DNA of 64,000 nucleotides. Origin: Rhodosorus marinus. Its lineage: Eukaryota > Rhodophyta > Stylonematophyceae > Stylonematales > Stylonemataceae. The notes beneath the pieces were generated by a model. It saw nothing but the letters and a program-made list of their open reading frames with translations, did not search any database and had not been told where the DNA came from. Positions 42,979 through 56,393 of this stretch are shown here, piece by piece. Position numbers and translations under genes: made by a program. The DNA lies in NCBI GenBank assembly GCA_029953675.1, contig JAMWBK010000002.1, positions 2,046,001 to 2,110,000 of the forward strand. The letters run 5' to 3'. The stretch's first letter is position 1. The number at the start of each line of letters is the position of its first letter.

Positions 42979-44223
42979 TCATATCAAAGTCCACGACCTG
43001 GAACATAGGAACGGCTCCCCCCCGGGCCTCGAAGCGAATACCATCCGCGAGACTCGAACCCACGACCTTTGCCCCGTACCCTACCAAAAAAAGAAAAATA
43101 GCAGCCAAAGTCGTATTCGAGGTTTTTAGAAATAATTCTCATATTCAATCTCTTACGAACAGATGACTCTCTGTTGCATCCCAAAACAAGTATTAAAACA
43201 GATATTCACGTTATCAATCAATATTAATCTTTATAACCAATAGAAGAGAAGATAGGGATATATTCACGACTGAGTCAGTCAATATACGGTCCACCAGCTG
43301 AGTTCTTAGATAATTCAGGATTCGAGTCGAGATATTCTTTTCAGTTCTGAAATGCTGTCCCAGACATTCTAAACCGTATTTATGAAATGCATATACGATC
43401 ACGAACTAAAATATAAGTAATGTAATTCTATATATATATGTATATTATGAGTATGCGGGATAAGTTAAACGATGAATACGGAAGGGGCAGCATTTGATGT
43501 TCAGGGTGGGTTTGAGTTCGGAGTGTCGGATGGAGTTTCAGTCCAGATTGTCACTACTCTAGAAGTAATTAGGTGTTTCCCTCTCCCCCCCAAATGTGAT
43601 ACGATTTAAGAATCGTAGTATACGCAACCACTCAACCTCTCAACTGACCGACAGGCTGTGACACGGATAGACAACCCCCAAGAGTACAAACACAAGGCAA
43701 GTGTGGTGGTCTCATCCAGTTGTTAGAAACTCCCCTTTCATAGCCCTGGTAAACCTCCAAGCAGACACCGAATTCCACCTCGTTATACTTTCACGGAGAG
43801 TTCTAGCCAAGTTCGCTCACGAACCCCGATCAGTCTGGATGCACAGACCGTGCTCAAAAGCACCTAGTCCCACGCTGAATGCTGTGTTGAAGACAAGGTC
43901 CCGTCTTGTAGAACTAGAAAACTTTTGAAGAGAACCAGACGCTCTCGTAGTGTAGTCCTTCCAGATCCTTGAGTATCCACAAAAGGTCCTTCACAGGCTC
44001 TGTTAGGAAAGAATTCTCTGATCACCACTGTATTGAGGCTCGTAAGGACTGAGATAGTAAGCGCCTTATGATTTAAGTGTTGGGTTTTTGGGCTGAGGAG
44101 TTGGTGGTGGGGAGGACGAAGGACGCGTTTGGATTTTTGAGTCTTGAAAGGAGAGAAGAAGGTAGTTTCTAGCTTTCCTTGAGGGAGTTTTAGTTTGGAT
44201 TTTTTTTTAATTTGTGGGGAAAG
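42979..44223. other. Intergenic region
   Basis: About 1.2 kb. It contains a tRNA-like T-arm on the minus strand, listed separately, an AT-rich block at 43130-43460 and TA repeats near 43430. No gene was accepted. Confidence 0.5.
43047..43063 (-). other. Isolated tRNA T-arm / B-box-like sequence
   Basis: On the minus strand, GTGGGTTCGAGTCTCGC forms a 5-bp stem with the canonical TTCGAGT loop and contains a near-consensus RNA polymerase III B box. No matching acceptor stem or proper anticodon arm could be found upstream, so it is at best a remnant of a tRNA or of a tRNA-derived short element. Confidence 0.35.
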
Positions 44224-44728
44224 ATGGCTATGCGGGTAACTGCCAACGGAGATGTTGTTCTTACTGGAAAGACGACGATAAGAAATGGGCAGATGGTACC
44301 TGGCGGTGCCAGTATGGCGCCTTGGCCACTGTCTATGATGCCTGGTGTGGAATCTCTTACTTCATTGATGAACTTGGGGTATATTTTCCTCGTTTCTTTT
44401 GTGGATATTAATTGGGAGGCCAGACAGATTGCCAATCCTTCGTCCGGGTATGGAAGAACTCCGCCTCCGTCAGGTGGATCAGGCGGATTTGGAGGAGGTG
44501 GTGGTGGTGGTGGCGGCAGTGGTGGAAACGGAGGAAACGGAGGAAACCCTGGACCACCCCCAAGGAAGCAAATGGGTAAGGAAGATGCTAGACAAGACAA
44601 GTTGACTCGGAACCAGCGTCTGAGAAGAGCACCCACTTTTTTCGCTTTTCTTTCATGCAGGCACCCAGGGCTTAAGCCCAGGTCTGTTCTCCGGGGGTTG
44701 CAGCAGCGGCGCATGCGGTGCTATATGA
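44224..44728 (+). CDS. Gly-rich single-pass membrane protein, possibly selenoprotein K-like (Cys form)
   Basis: Two exons, 44224..44575 and 44661..44728 (85-bp intron, GTAAGG donor), encode 139 residues. An N-terminal polar region with VTANGDVVLTGKTTIRNGQM leads to one hydrophobic segment (SLMNLGYIFLVSFVDINW). A Gly-only run encoded by GGTGGTGGT repeats and a Pro/Arg patch (NPGPPPRKQMG) follow. The spliced last exon ends GGCSSGACGAI and TGA. A short N terminus, one membrane helix, a Gly/Pro/Arg-rich cytosolic tail and a terminal GGC (Cys or Sec) are the plan of selenoprotein K, an ER-stress protein. The match is by layout only, so confidence in the family is low. Without splicing the frame runs to 44742. 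Confidence 0.5.
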
Positions 44729-45058
44729 TTTGCAACATATGACCTGCTCCTCGTCTTTATTCTCAGCCTCAAATATGAGGGGTGCCCATAAAAACGTCCT
44801 CTAGGAAACATGAAGTGCATCTAATATTTGTACTGTCTACTACATCAGACGAACCGTGACAACCGTAAAACTATTCCGCATTTGATATCTTGTCGAAAAC
44901 CTACTTGCAACAAAAAACCCAAAAGAACGACACTAAAGCTGCGGGTCTAGCTCCCTCACTGTGCACCAACTAGTTCTCTTTCAATGTTCACGAACACATA
45001 TCTACCCACTGCTAAAAACAAAACCAAACCACCAAGATCGTACACCCTCCTCAACCGC
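44729..45058. other. Short intergenic region between convergent genes
   Basis: About 330 bases, presumably 3' untranslated regions of both neighbours. Confidence 0.45.
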
Positions 45059-46309
45059 TTACGTCCCTTTGAAAGGGATCATTTCTAAGCTGAACTCCTC
45101 AGCGAAGCAATCGGACAAATCCTTTCGAACTTGTTCCGGTGTGACTACATACCAAAAAACACAAATATGACCAAATCAGATGGACGGAGGATGATCATTG
45201 AGGAACCGCAGAGTCAGACAAGAAGTAGAGCAGGAGGACTATTCAATGCGGACTGAGCTGAGGCCGTCACGCTCGGGTTCCGATGAAGCCCACCTGCATT
45301 CCCCCACGGAAGGCGAAGAACCTTCTCAAGGATGGTGAGAGAGAAAAGGCAGAGGAGTTACCTTGTGGAGCAAACCGGTTTAGACAGCCAACGGACTTTT
45401 CCTTTATACCACACGGGACAATCTGATCGAAACCGGAGAGGCTGAACACAGATGACAAGTAAGACCAGTTCGTTTGAGGATGTTTGGAAGCATCTGCTAC
45501 TGGAGACAAAGATTCAGTGCTTGGTTTCACGCACTCTTCTGTAACATTGAGGGCAAATCCATGCATTGTTACCCATTTACTAGCACCCAAACCGATTGCT
45601 GCCAACTTTTGTTCTCCATTCCAGACTCCAGTTAAGCCCTGTGAGAGTCATTCAAAAGCCCAGATTAGGCGTAACCTTTGGATTCTTGTTCGCCTTGTCC
45701 GAAACGGTGATGGCAATAGCTGAACGCTTACTTACTTCCTTTCGAGTGCCTTCGACGTCGTACTTTGCGAGTGTGTTGATGATGACTTGTTCCAGCGATC
45801 GGATGTACCATCTCAGATCTTTCTTATGGTTTCTAAGATTGACAATTGGATATCCAACCTGCGCATTGATTCAGAGATCGATCCATCAGATCGTGAAGGC
45901 TATTTTAGCTGGCTTTAGAAGAGCCTTTCCGTCCTACCACCTGTCCCGGTCCGTGGTAAGTGACTTCACCACCACGGTCAATTCTATGGACGTCCCACGG
46001 CGGGTTTTGAAGATCAAACTTGACGTGTTCTTCCGACGATGCCCGACCGAGAGTATAGACTGGTTGATGTTCGAGAAGGATCAGAACATCAGGCAGGTCT
46101 CTTCCACTTTCTACCATCCTGGATGAACAAAGCAGTCAAATGGATTAGAAAGCAAATTCGAGGAAAACTCTCAATTCTACTTGTTTCACGAGTTTCTGAA
46201 CTGAGTACCTTTCACACCGGAGAGATCTCTGCCATTCCCATGCGGTCTGATAGCGTACTCGACCCTTCACATTGTAGTACCAGCAGAATCGCCGCGCGGC
46301 AGCGTTCAT
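45059..46309 (-). CDS. LIPB: Lipoyl(octanoyl) transferase LipB (LIP2)
   Basis: Five exons, 46209..46309, 45938..46118, 45736..45858, 45362..45638 and 45059..45144, encode 255 residues. [14 protein letters not shown] and [16 protein letters not shown] form the N-terminal part. [20 protein letters not shown], restored across a splice, is the LipB signature. [20 protein letters not shown] contains the catalytic lysine region and IVPCGI the catalytic cysteine. The last exon ([18 protein letters not shown]) restores the usual C-terminal helix. Reading through its intron would give a shorter, unrelated tail ending at 45267. LipB moves octanoyl from acyl carrier protein to target proteins such as GCV-H or E2 subunits, in mitochondria or plastids. 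The N terminus ([17 protein letters not shown]) is compatible with a mitochondrial presequence. Confidence 0.93.
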
Positions 46310-46925
46310 CTCCCTCCGAAGCCCCACCCACCAACACGTCGACAGTCACCTAACCACTCTTGCTCCGAGTGATCGATGATCAATGATGATTACTTCAGAT
46401 TATTTCATCTTCAAAAATTGTTGATAGACAAACTTTGTACGGAAGCACTTCATCCAGCACAATAGGCTGTCGTTAAAGCTCAACTGGCAGTGGATATCAA
46501 ACGCTTTAACCTTTCGACCGAGTGGGGAGGAAAGACACCGCTTGCATGTGCAAAGGAGAGGTATCGAGGACAACGGGATTCTAGTCCATGCTCAAAAATT
46601 TCAATGATGATGATCTGAGATATACCAGCTCTTCGAGCAGCGACAGAGTGGACGATGTAAGGGTGGCTTGGCTTTTGTTCAACCCGGTACTTCGCAAGGA
46701 CGAAGGATATGATAAAGCTTAGGGCGACGGCAAAAAAGTTTTCCTCATCGCAACGATCAGCAGCTGGATCTCACGATCGATTCATCAGAGCAGATCCAGA
46801 AGGACCGAAAACGGCAAAAACCTGGGAGAGGGGCGAGCAGAAGTTGCGGTCTTCTGTAGAGTACTGCTTCCTCTTTTGAGCTCTGAAAACAAGTCGTCGT
46901 GAAAAAACTCTTTCCTCTTGTTGTT
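46310..46925. other. Intergenic region
   Basis: About 0.6 kb between two co-oriented minus-strand genes. No gene was seen. Confidence 0.5.
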
Positions 46926-49900
46926 TTACTGATAACCCAGCATTTCCCATGCTTGGAAGTCCTTCTGTGCACGCTCCTGGGCCATCTTGTCCATAATTCG
47001 TCTGTGGGCCACCTTGAGGAACTCTTTATAACTCCATCCGCTCTGTGCAAGAGCGATGTTCTTGTCTTCGATCAACAGCGGGAGGTACTGGTTCTGCTCC
47101 GCACCGTCGCTAGATCCCGCTGGAGCAACAATAACTTGCGTCAGGTTGCTCTTGGATTCCAAGATTCTCGTAATGATTGCAGAGATTCTCATCGCGAGCT
47201 CCCCTTGGCCTTCTACGATCAGTCGAAAAGCAATAGGTATCTTAGTTGGAAGAAGGGATCATTCGAAAACGCTTCCTCGAGAGGTTTTTTGGTCATATGA
47301 ACGGGTTACCTTCGCCAAGACGGAGCCTATAGACACCAGTAGACATATCAAAGATCTCCTGGATTAGCTCTGGTGAGCACGCTTTCCCATACCACAGGAG
47401 TAGTCTTAAACCGTTGTCCACTAGGAACATCCTCTCATCCGCGAGAAACTCGCTGCTTAGGGGAACCGATGCTGGCAAAGCAATGGGCTCGCCCTCTGGA
47501 GGGAATCCATCCTGTGGAGCGCGCGGGAGCTGGAAGTAGGAAATGAAAGAGCACATTTAGTAAGAAGGTCAGGCAGTGACTCGACTGTTCTGGTCTTGGG
47601 CAACTTACCCCGGCGAATTCGTCCAGCTGGCTCAGGAGAACCATTCTTGGGTATGCGAAAGTCGTTATGTCTTGTGGTCGAGCTGTGGAGAGGAACAGTA
47701 AGGCCGCGGCTCTCTCATCGGTGGAAACTACGCCGAGGTTCTGACCCGAAGGTTGTGGCCTGAAGGCAGAGGACTTCAGGATACCCAGAATCATTACCGG
47801 GAGCAGCTTAAGAGTCTCCGGGAGAACTAGTTTCGTCGACTGCGACTTGGGGGGGTTGCAGAATTTTCTGTAGACGAATAGTATATGCGCCGTCTTCTCA
47901 ATCAATGCCTCACGCACTTTGGACAAGACCCTTGATCCGCTAAATGCGGCGTTTGCCGCCCTCATGCACATCATCGCCACCACCGCGTCCAGATCTGCGC
48001 TTCTGAAAGTGTCCTGCAACACCGTCGTCTTCGGTGGGAACATTGTATGGACCCGGATCCTTCGTCGCCCTGCTAGGTCAGTGTACAAGATTGCACATTG
48101 AATGCACACATTGTTCGAAAACGCGCTGGCACTGATCATCGATCCTCCACCGAGGTTGGTCTGAATCTGTCCATCATGTTTCAACTCCAAAGCCATGACA
48201 GAGTCCACTCCCATGACCGGAGCGATGACATCGTTTCTCCTCTGCGGCCGGCCAAAACTGCCCATGTACTCTCCAGTCTCCAGGCCCTTCGACGCCCTCA
48301 CCTTGACCATCGCGTCCAAGGCTCGAACTCCCCAAATCGCGTTGACCAGAATCTTCCGAACACTCACGTCGTCCTTTCGATAGTCAAAGTTTGTCAATAA
48401 AAATCCTCGACCGCCCGAAGCTCTGGGAAGCCTCAGCAGGGAGGCTGCATCGACGTAGGGCTGTTGTGTCGCAATCACCATATCAACCGAGATTTGTAAT
48501 TCCGCCATCTGCGAGCCAAGATCATCGTAAAATGGTGTTTCATCCTTCAAGAGAGCTTTCTCCCGTTCCTCACTCGAAACAGAACCTCCGCCTCTCCGCT
48601 CAAGTTTTCCGCTTCCAACGCTTGGAATACCTCCAGTTACCACGAAAACCTAAACGACAATTGCGAGTTAAGAGCAGCGGTCAAAACGTAGGGAAACCGA
48701 ACCCTAAAAGCAACCCTGGCGTGTCTACATGTGCCTCACACGTTGTCCAGAAGGCCTACTGTTGCCTAATCATGTGCACGGGTGGATTGAAAGATGTCCT
48801 ACCTTTCCTCCAATATCAGCAAGAGCTTGCTTGGCAGCGACTACTGCCGCTCCAAGTGCATTTCCTGACGGAGGAGGGCCTCCTTTAAGTTGAGAGGGAT
48901 CCATGAGGGAAAACGCATTCGAAATCATCTCAATCACTGAAATTGCACGTTCCGGAGGCTGGAAGAACGCCTCAGGTCCGATCGGTATGAAAGGGTCGCT
49001 CGTGTCCGGGACATATTGCACTCTGGCTTGTCCGTCTCCACGGCCGTCATAAAAATGTAGTGACTGATCGAACGTTATGATTCCAATCTTTGCACCTGAG
49101 CTTCCTCCGGGAAGTGCGTTGGCTTCTAGTATTGACTGAACTGATTGTACAGCGACTGTTGCAAGACCAGTAGAAATACCCGACGCAGAAACATCAACGC
49201 AGACCACGAAATGTGGTGGTGTGGGATCGGTGGCAAAATAGTCCTTGTTCCCGACGACATAGCTGCGGTAGGAAGCGACAGAAAAAAAAACAATCCGTTA
49301 AGTACAGGGTTCAGCATAGTTCTGCTGCTGGACCGTTTGAAAGGAGGCAAAGGCTTACTCTACACTTCCATATCGAAACTCGTGCCTATAGTCGATGTCC
49401 AACCTCAGCCCATTCGCTGGGTTGGTGGCACACATATGTTCACTCGGCGTGTCGTTCTCATGTCCACACAGATTGCAGTGGAACTTGTTCCCCGAGTCCA
49501 CGAATCTGAAACCTGGATTGGCGTACCCGTTGCAACTGGAGCATCGAAGGGGCCCTCCACCGCCAGCGGTCGTGAGATCAACGTCCAAAACCCCAGCCTC
49601 TCCAGGGTCGGGATCAGCAAACGGCGTGAGAATCAATCCCAGTGGGATCGAAGACGTTGCTTGCATCGATGAGTCGGCGGGGATCGAGTTCACCGTTAGC
49701 CGCATGAATCTTGGCGTACAGCTTCCAGTATCTACACCTATGAAGTCATTCCTGCTGGCAGGTGGAGGACCAACACCTGGAGCCGACCCGTCGGCTACAG
49801 AATTGTAGACTTCCCGTTTCGAGCCGCAGGCAGGCTCGATCGCAGTCGGTCGAGGAAGTGCTGGCTCCCTAAAAGATCACGTGAAAAAGACGGAAGAAAT

Positions 49901-50507
49901 TCCAATATATGCTTGAGCGAGATGCTTTGCATAATTCAAGGATTCATTATGGTGGTATGTCATACCCCACTCCAGGTGAACCCAGAGGTTCTTGCGGCTG
50001 TTGCGGGTACATCTGGGGTTCCAGTGACGACATTCCAGGGGCTTGTCCTTGTTGATAGGTCGCTGGAGCTCCGTAAGCGGCCGGCTGTTGTCCACCGTAG
50101 TCCGATGCGCCATAAGGCTGTGCCGGTGCACCATACGGTTGTGTCGATGAACCATAGGGCTGTGTCGACGTACCATAAGGCTGTGTCGATGCACCGTAAG
50201 GCTGATCTGGTGCGGGGTAAGGCTGCGCTGATGAATCTTGAAGGCCAATGTTACTCATCCCGCTAGCGATGGAATTTACATCAGCTTGTGGTTGATACAT
50301 TGGAGGTTGCTGCTGCTGAGCCCCCGCAGATGCCCCCGGAGGAAGGGGCCTCTGATGTAATAGTGACGTCCCTTGAGGCTGCATAGGAGGTTGGGCCATT
50401 GTCATGTCCGTCCCGACCGCATTCTGCCCGTAGGGTGCTCCCATCGAACCCTGCTGAGGAGGATTAGGTATGGACCCGCCATAATTCGGATCCGGGTACC
50501 TGCTCAT
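46926..50507 (-). CDS. SEC24: COPII coat cargo-binding subunit SEC24
   Basis: Six exons, 49966..50507, 49359..49868, 48803..49262, 47609..48649, 47310..47529 and 46926..47212, encode 1019 residues, a typical SEC24 length. The N-terminal ~200 residues are Pro/Gln/Gly/Tyr-rich, with tandem QPYG-x-S heptads. The zinc finger is CSSCNGYANPGFRFV plus FHCNLCG. The trunk domain starts near HFVVCVDVSASG, and the beta-sandwich and helical domains follow (IQTNLGGGSMISASAFSNN, FAYPRMVLLSQLD). The gelsolin domain contains MFLVDNGLRLLLWYGKACSP, and the last exon IEDKNIALAQSGWSYKEFL. SEC24 pairs with SEC23 and selects cargo at ER exit sites. The final intron uses a TAG acceptor within the exon-like run at 47213, chosen because it keeps phase and family length. 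Confidence 0.95.
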
Positions 50508-52112
50508 CCCCCCAAAATTCCCTCGCGGGTAATCCGCCCTACCTATCCCCCCGTCCAGATGATCTCGAAAATATTCACCCTCTCAACATGAATCCAACTC
50601 AAGAGAAAAGCCAACCCAATTGATTGCTACAGTCAAGATCAACAAAACCTAACTCCTCTTTCCTCCCGAAAACCCCCACCAACTCACCACAGGCAGTATC
50701 CAACCGCGTACTTCAGTCAGCTTTGGAAGTCAAAGACACCCTCCCCTTTTCCTTTTCTATCCTCAAAACCACTCGGCAAAGACCGATTCTCTCCTACAAC
50801 GTCTGTAGCAACTTGAAATCCTTCCTGAAGCTTATCAGACTCTTCACAGCATGCCAGTTCACATCGCGACCTTGATCAACACATTAACCAAGTGTCCCAA
50901 AGTATGTGAGGCCGTCTACTTTTCGCGTTTCGTGCTTTCATTAACCAGTTTCCAATGGAATGCGGGAATGCTGGCTGGGTCAAGTCAAAGCTTGGAGAAA
51001 GAATAACAACAGACTGTGACCCTGACCGATCTTGACTAGCAAACCACTTGAATCTTCCGCGAAGTCTGTTTGTATTAAACACAGCGCTATCGATTGCTCA
51101 AAATCGAACACCGGCTCGTTTGATTTCTGTGTTCGAACTTCCTTACTAACGATGACTCCTTTCGACGGGGCACGAAAGTTGGGGAGGAAGAGGAAGGGGA
51201 GAAATCAACACAGTTTCGCAGACAAGCACTCCGTCCCATGGTTAACATCTAACGCAAACATTCCCTCCGACTATCTCACAGATCCTCATCCCAAGCCACC
51301 CTCTGCCTCACCGTTAAAGAAGGAAATATTCCACACAGTATTCCCCCGAAAAGGTCAAAAAAATTCCTTTGGTTTTCCTTACCCTCTCCAAGACCTCAAT
51401 AACCCCCAAAACGCTGTGACATCCAAACCATTCAAAAAAAAAGAAAAAAAGAACGAGCACTTCCGATCGACAATAATTTTCTTGCTACATATTTAATGAT
51501 TGAATTACAATCAATATATATATACATTGACTGGACTACTCAATTTATTTTGGAATGGAAAACAGATATTCGGCGAATTCGAGCAGAATCTGAGAGCTTG
51601 GATTGATCTTGACTGATAGAGTAGAATATTTAGAAATATTGGCTAAGTGCGGGAGTGATTAAATTTTAAGAATAAAACTAAAGCACGATATTGATTTTGT
51701 ATACTAAAAACAAACTTCGAGAGCTTCTTTTTTTTTAATTTTGTTTTAATAATTAGAGTCGGTGTAGTCATTATTCTGAAATTTTGATTGAGGTTGGCTT
51801 TGCGGAATGGATCGAATATCAACTTCCTAGAAGACGGGTTGTTTGTCGAGAAGGTGGGTGGCTTTTACGGACTTGATGGCAAGCTCATGATGTAGGTAAT
51901 TTGGGCTATGAACTCTCCTAGAAGATCAAAATCCATTCCCCTCCCCCCAAAAACAAGAGCAAAGTACTTCTAGATGAGGACACTATTGGGCTTGCACAAC
52001 CGGTGGCGGTGAGGACAAGTGATGCTCAAAATTGTGTTTCCTCATAATTTTTCCTGTCTTTTCTTTCCCTTGTCCTCCTCGTACTGTGACTAACTGATTA
52101 CAGATCGCTTCG
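50508..52112. other. Intergenic region
   Basis: About 1.6 kb. The left half is the SEC24 upstream region; the right half (51430-51770) is AT-rich with T and A runs. A 154-codon plus-strand frame at 51032..51496 has low-complexity Lys-rich ends and is not accepted. Confidence 0.5.
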
Positions 52113-53501
52113 TCAAGGAGCGGCTTCGACGCTGTGCATTTTCATGGCCAGTTCAAACTCCATGAACCCGTCTTTTAGAAACGGACTGCTTGGCTGCTCT
52201 AGAAGCTTCCGTTCTCTGAACTTTGTGAATCCCCAACTCGAAGTTTCCGGTGAGAAGGTGCTCGGCTCCTTCGCGAAAAATTGGGGTCGCCTTCTCTTCG
52301 TGAAGTCCGTCAGACTGAAGTCAAAATCGATAACCTTCACAAACCTTGATGTCGGTGATGCATCAACCGGATCCACGTAGAGGAAGAACGACAGGTATTT
52401 GGGAGCGGACTTGCCATTCGGGTACATTAACAGCTTCCACCGATGCTCAACGCCGGAGAAAAAGAAGGAAAATGAGTCGCTCCATACCTCCTCCTCGTCT
52501 CTCACAGACTTCCAGTCAATCTTCCATCGGTGCACAAACACGGCGTTTCTTTGCCGGAATTGCATCTTGCTAATGTCCCAATCTGAGGGGTTCTTGCACA
52601 GAGCTAAAGCTGCCTCCAAAAGCAATTCCCGCGGAACAAATTTGTATGGTACCACGTCCTCCTCGAGCTCGATCGCGGTCATAAGAGGATAGCGTACGAG
52701 TGGTATGTACGGCTCAATGAAGGTTTCTAAAGGAACAGATTCCGGGCATCGAGCTTTTGCCCATCGGAGGACAACCTTGAACAGCTGAGACTCTTCGACC
52801 TGCAAATCCTCAGAAAGCAAAAGGACTCGAAGGGACTTCTCGCTTAGGGCCAGAACGTCGTCACCCGCAAGCTGAGTGGATTCACTGGCCAAAAGCTCTT
52901 CCATGCAGGGCTGTACTAATCTTGGCTCTCCGATTCTGAGACCAATATCGAGACGCTGGAACAGCGTCATCTCGCCTTGCTCCGCCTGGTCCAGCAGGTA
53001 CTGAGCACAACAATCACTGAGGGATCCAATACCGAAGCGATTCGCCGCTTCGTAAAGCGTAAATAGGTTCTGCTCTGGAACCTCAGCGCTACCAGTATAA
53101 ACAAAATCGATTATTGCCTGAAACAGAAAAATCCGTCGCAGAGGTTGGGCAAGACATGTTAGCTAAGTGCCTAGTTCTGGATTCTCCCCATCCTGACCAT
53201 GGCACGGAAGGACGCATACCTCCACTACGATGGCTGGAAAATCCCTAATATGCAGGATTGTTCCCACCGCCTTGAGTGAATCGGCAAAGTAAACAGAAGC
53301 AGAAGCAAGGACAGCCCTGTGACAATCGATCCTCATTTCCTTGATCGGAGCCAGGTTACTCTCATCCTCACTCAAAGACGTTGGCGCCATAATCGTGCAA
53401 TCCGTAAACTTTCTATCCAACTGAAGCTTCTTCAAACTCTCAAGAACTGCTTCCGACGAAGAAACAGCAATCCTGCTCCCGAGATCATTCTCAGTCGCCA
53501 T
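52113..53501 (-). CDS. BTB-BACK-MATH domain protein
   Basis: Two exons, 53220..53501 and 52113..53117, are joined in phase 0 by a 102-bp intron and encode 428 residues. The BTB domain, about 15-150, has LDRKFTDCTIMAP, RIDCHRAVLASASVYFADSL and AIIDFVYTGSAEVPEQN. The BACK domain, about 150-270, has the conserved FKVVLRWAKARCPE turn. The last ~150 residues look like a MATH/TRAF fold: HRWKLLMYPNGKSAPKYLSF, SWGFTKF, then FLKDGFMEFELAMKMH. BTB proteins bind Cullin-3 and MATH binds substrates, so a ubiquitin ligase adaptor is likely. The domain order is the reverse of the common MATH-BTB proteins. Confidence 0.8.
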
Positions 53502-55027
53502 CTTTCTACCTCAAAAACCCTCCTTCCTCCGTACCACAATCAAGCAGGACGCCAAAATCAAACACGAGCACTCAAAAAAGTTGGTGCAGCCCACCCCCGT
53601 AACACCTCCATTCAAATCCTCAACGACCACAGATGACTTCTTGCAAATCTCATCCTTAAGAGTCCATCCTCACACATCCAAACCAGACTTGGAAATCCCC
53701 ACCCAAAAGAGCTGTGTCAAAATGGTCTTCTTCACCCCTTCTTCCTCACCAACTCCTTCAAAACCATGAAAAGCAGAAACAAAAATGGGACAATTGATCA
53801 AAACCCCCTCAAAACAATAGTACACTCTGGCCGAACCTTTCGTTGAGCTGCATTTATACAGGGGGTAGTAGATCAAGTACCCAGCCACGGCTCAAATCAT
53901 AATTAGCATTGTGTTTAGTCTATAAAACGTTTTTGGAAAAACTAATATTCATGATTTTGAATATTTAGGAAAATAAGACATAATGTAGAATACTCGTGTC
54001 ATGTTTTGGGTAGAATGGATCCCCGTCCAAAATTCTTGCTTTCTTCCTCCCCCTCCGAAAGATGCTCGCTCAGCTAAGTCGTTGATTTCTTATTTCGGAA
54101 CTTTTTGGCTTGGGATCTGATCGACTTTGAGTGTTCGGACGCCTTGGGATCAAGTGGATCTGTTCTACTGCGTACAGGAGGAAGGAGGCATTGTATGGTG
54201 CAGAGGAGGTTCTAGGAACAGTAAGAAATTCGTTGGCACGAACGAGAACCACTTTGAAACCCAACCGAGGGAGCGCCATCAGCACCAAAGCTCTTCCCCC
54301 TAGCGTTTCGGGTTGGGGCTCTAGTTCTAAGAGTAAGTCCCTATTCGACCAACAGAAGCCAGTGCTCATGAAATCGTTTAACGGCTTCCCCCGAATCCCT
54401 CATCTGCGACTTCCCGACAAACTCATCGAAGATCATAACCCCAAAACTCAGGTGCAGATCTCTCAATATTGGCGCTCATCGCCCTCAATCACTAGCACAA
54501 AGGAGGCTTGAGCATCCAGTAAGGTGTGTAAAACCAAACGCCTCAAGAGTTTGAGGCTCGCTCTGTCCAGTATGCACTTGTTGATGGTGACTGCCCAAGA
54601 AGAACTACTATCCACAAAATGGTACTTTATTTCCAATAAACTGCAAATGGAACCTCGCTTATTATCAACTCAAAATTTCTTCATTTACTAAGCAATGAAA
54701 AGCATTGAGTTTTGGACGCTTGAACGAGTGACTAGAATCAGATTTGCTGACGGCGGCTTTAACTCTGCCTGTGGCTTTGGCCAACCAGTGAGGGACATCA
54801 ACGGCTAGTCTGAGCAATCATGGGTGGATGCTTTTGCTGATACAAGGGAGCAACTTCGTATGCACCGATTTGGTTATTTAGTATTAGTAATCATGGGAGC
54901 GCTGTGACCTGTTGAGAGCGACGCTCATATTTGGGATGAATCAGACAGGTTGAGCACAGGAAAGGGAAACGGGGATAGTGACAGGCAAGTATGCTTATTC
55001 TGGGGTTGTTCACAATATCGGACAGTA
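53502..55027. other. Intergenic region
   Basis: About 1.5 kb. A plus-strand frame at 54131..54511 (126 codons from a GTG) has a somewhat protein-like run (ISTKALPPSVSGWGSSSKSK) but no ATG start and no family match; a missed small gene is possible. The rest shows nothing. Confidence 0.45.

Positions 55028-56393
<1,366 letters not shown>

Noticed and set aside
45267-45361. LipB ending at 45267 by reading through
   Set aside because: A GTAACT donor at 45361 and TAG acceptor at 45145 restore the conserved C-terminal helix in phase.
51032-51496. 154-codon plus-strand frame upstream of SEC24
   Set aside because: Low-complexity Lys/Pro ends and no family match. Likely chance.
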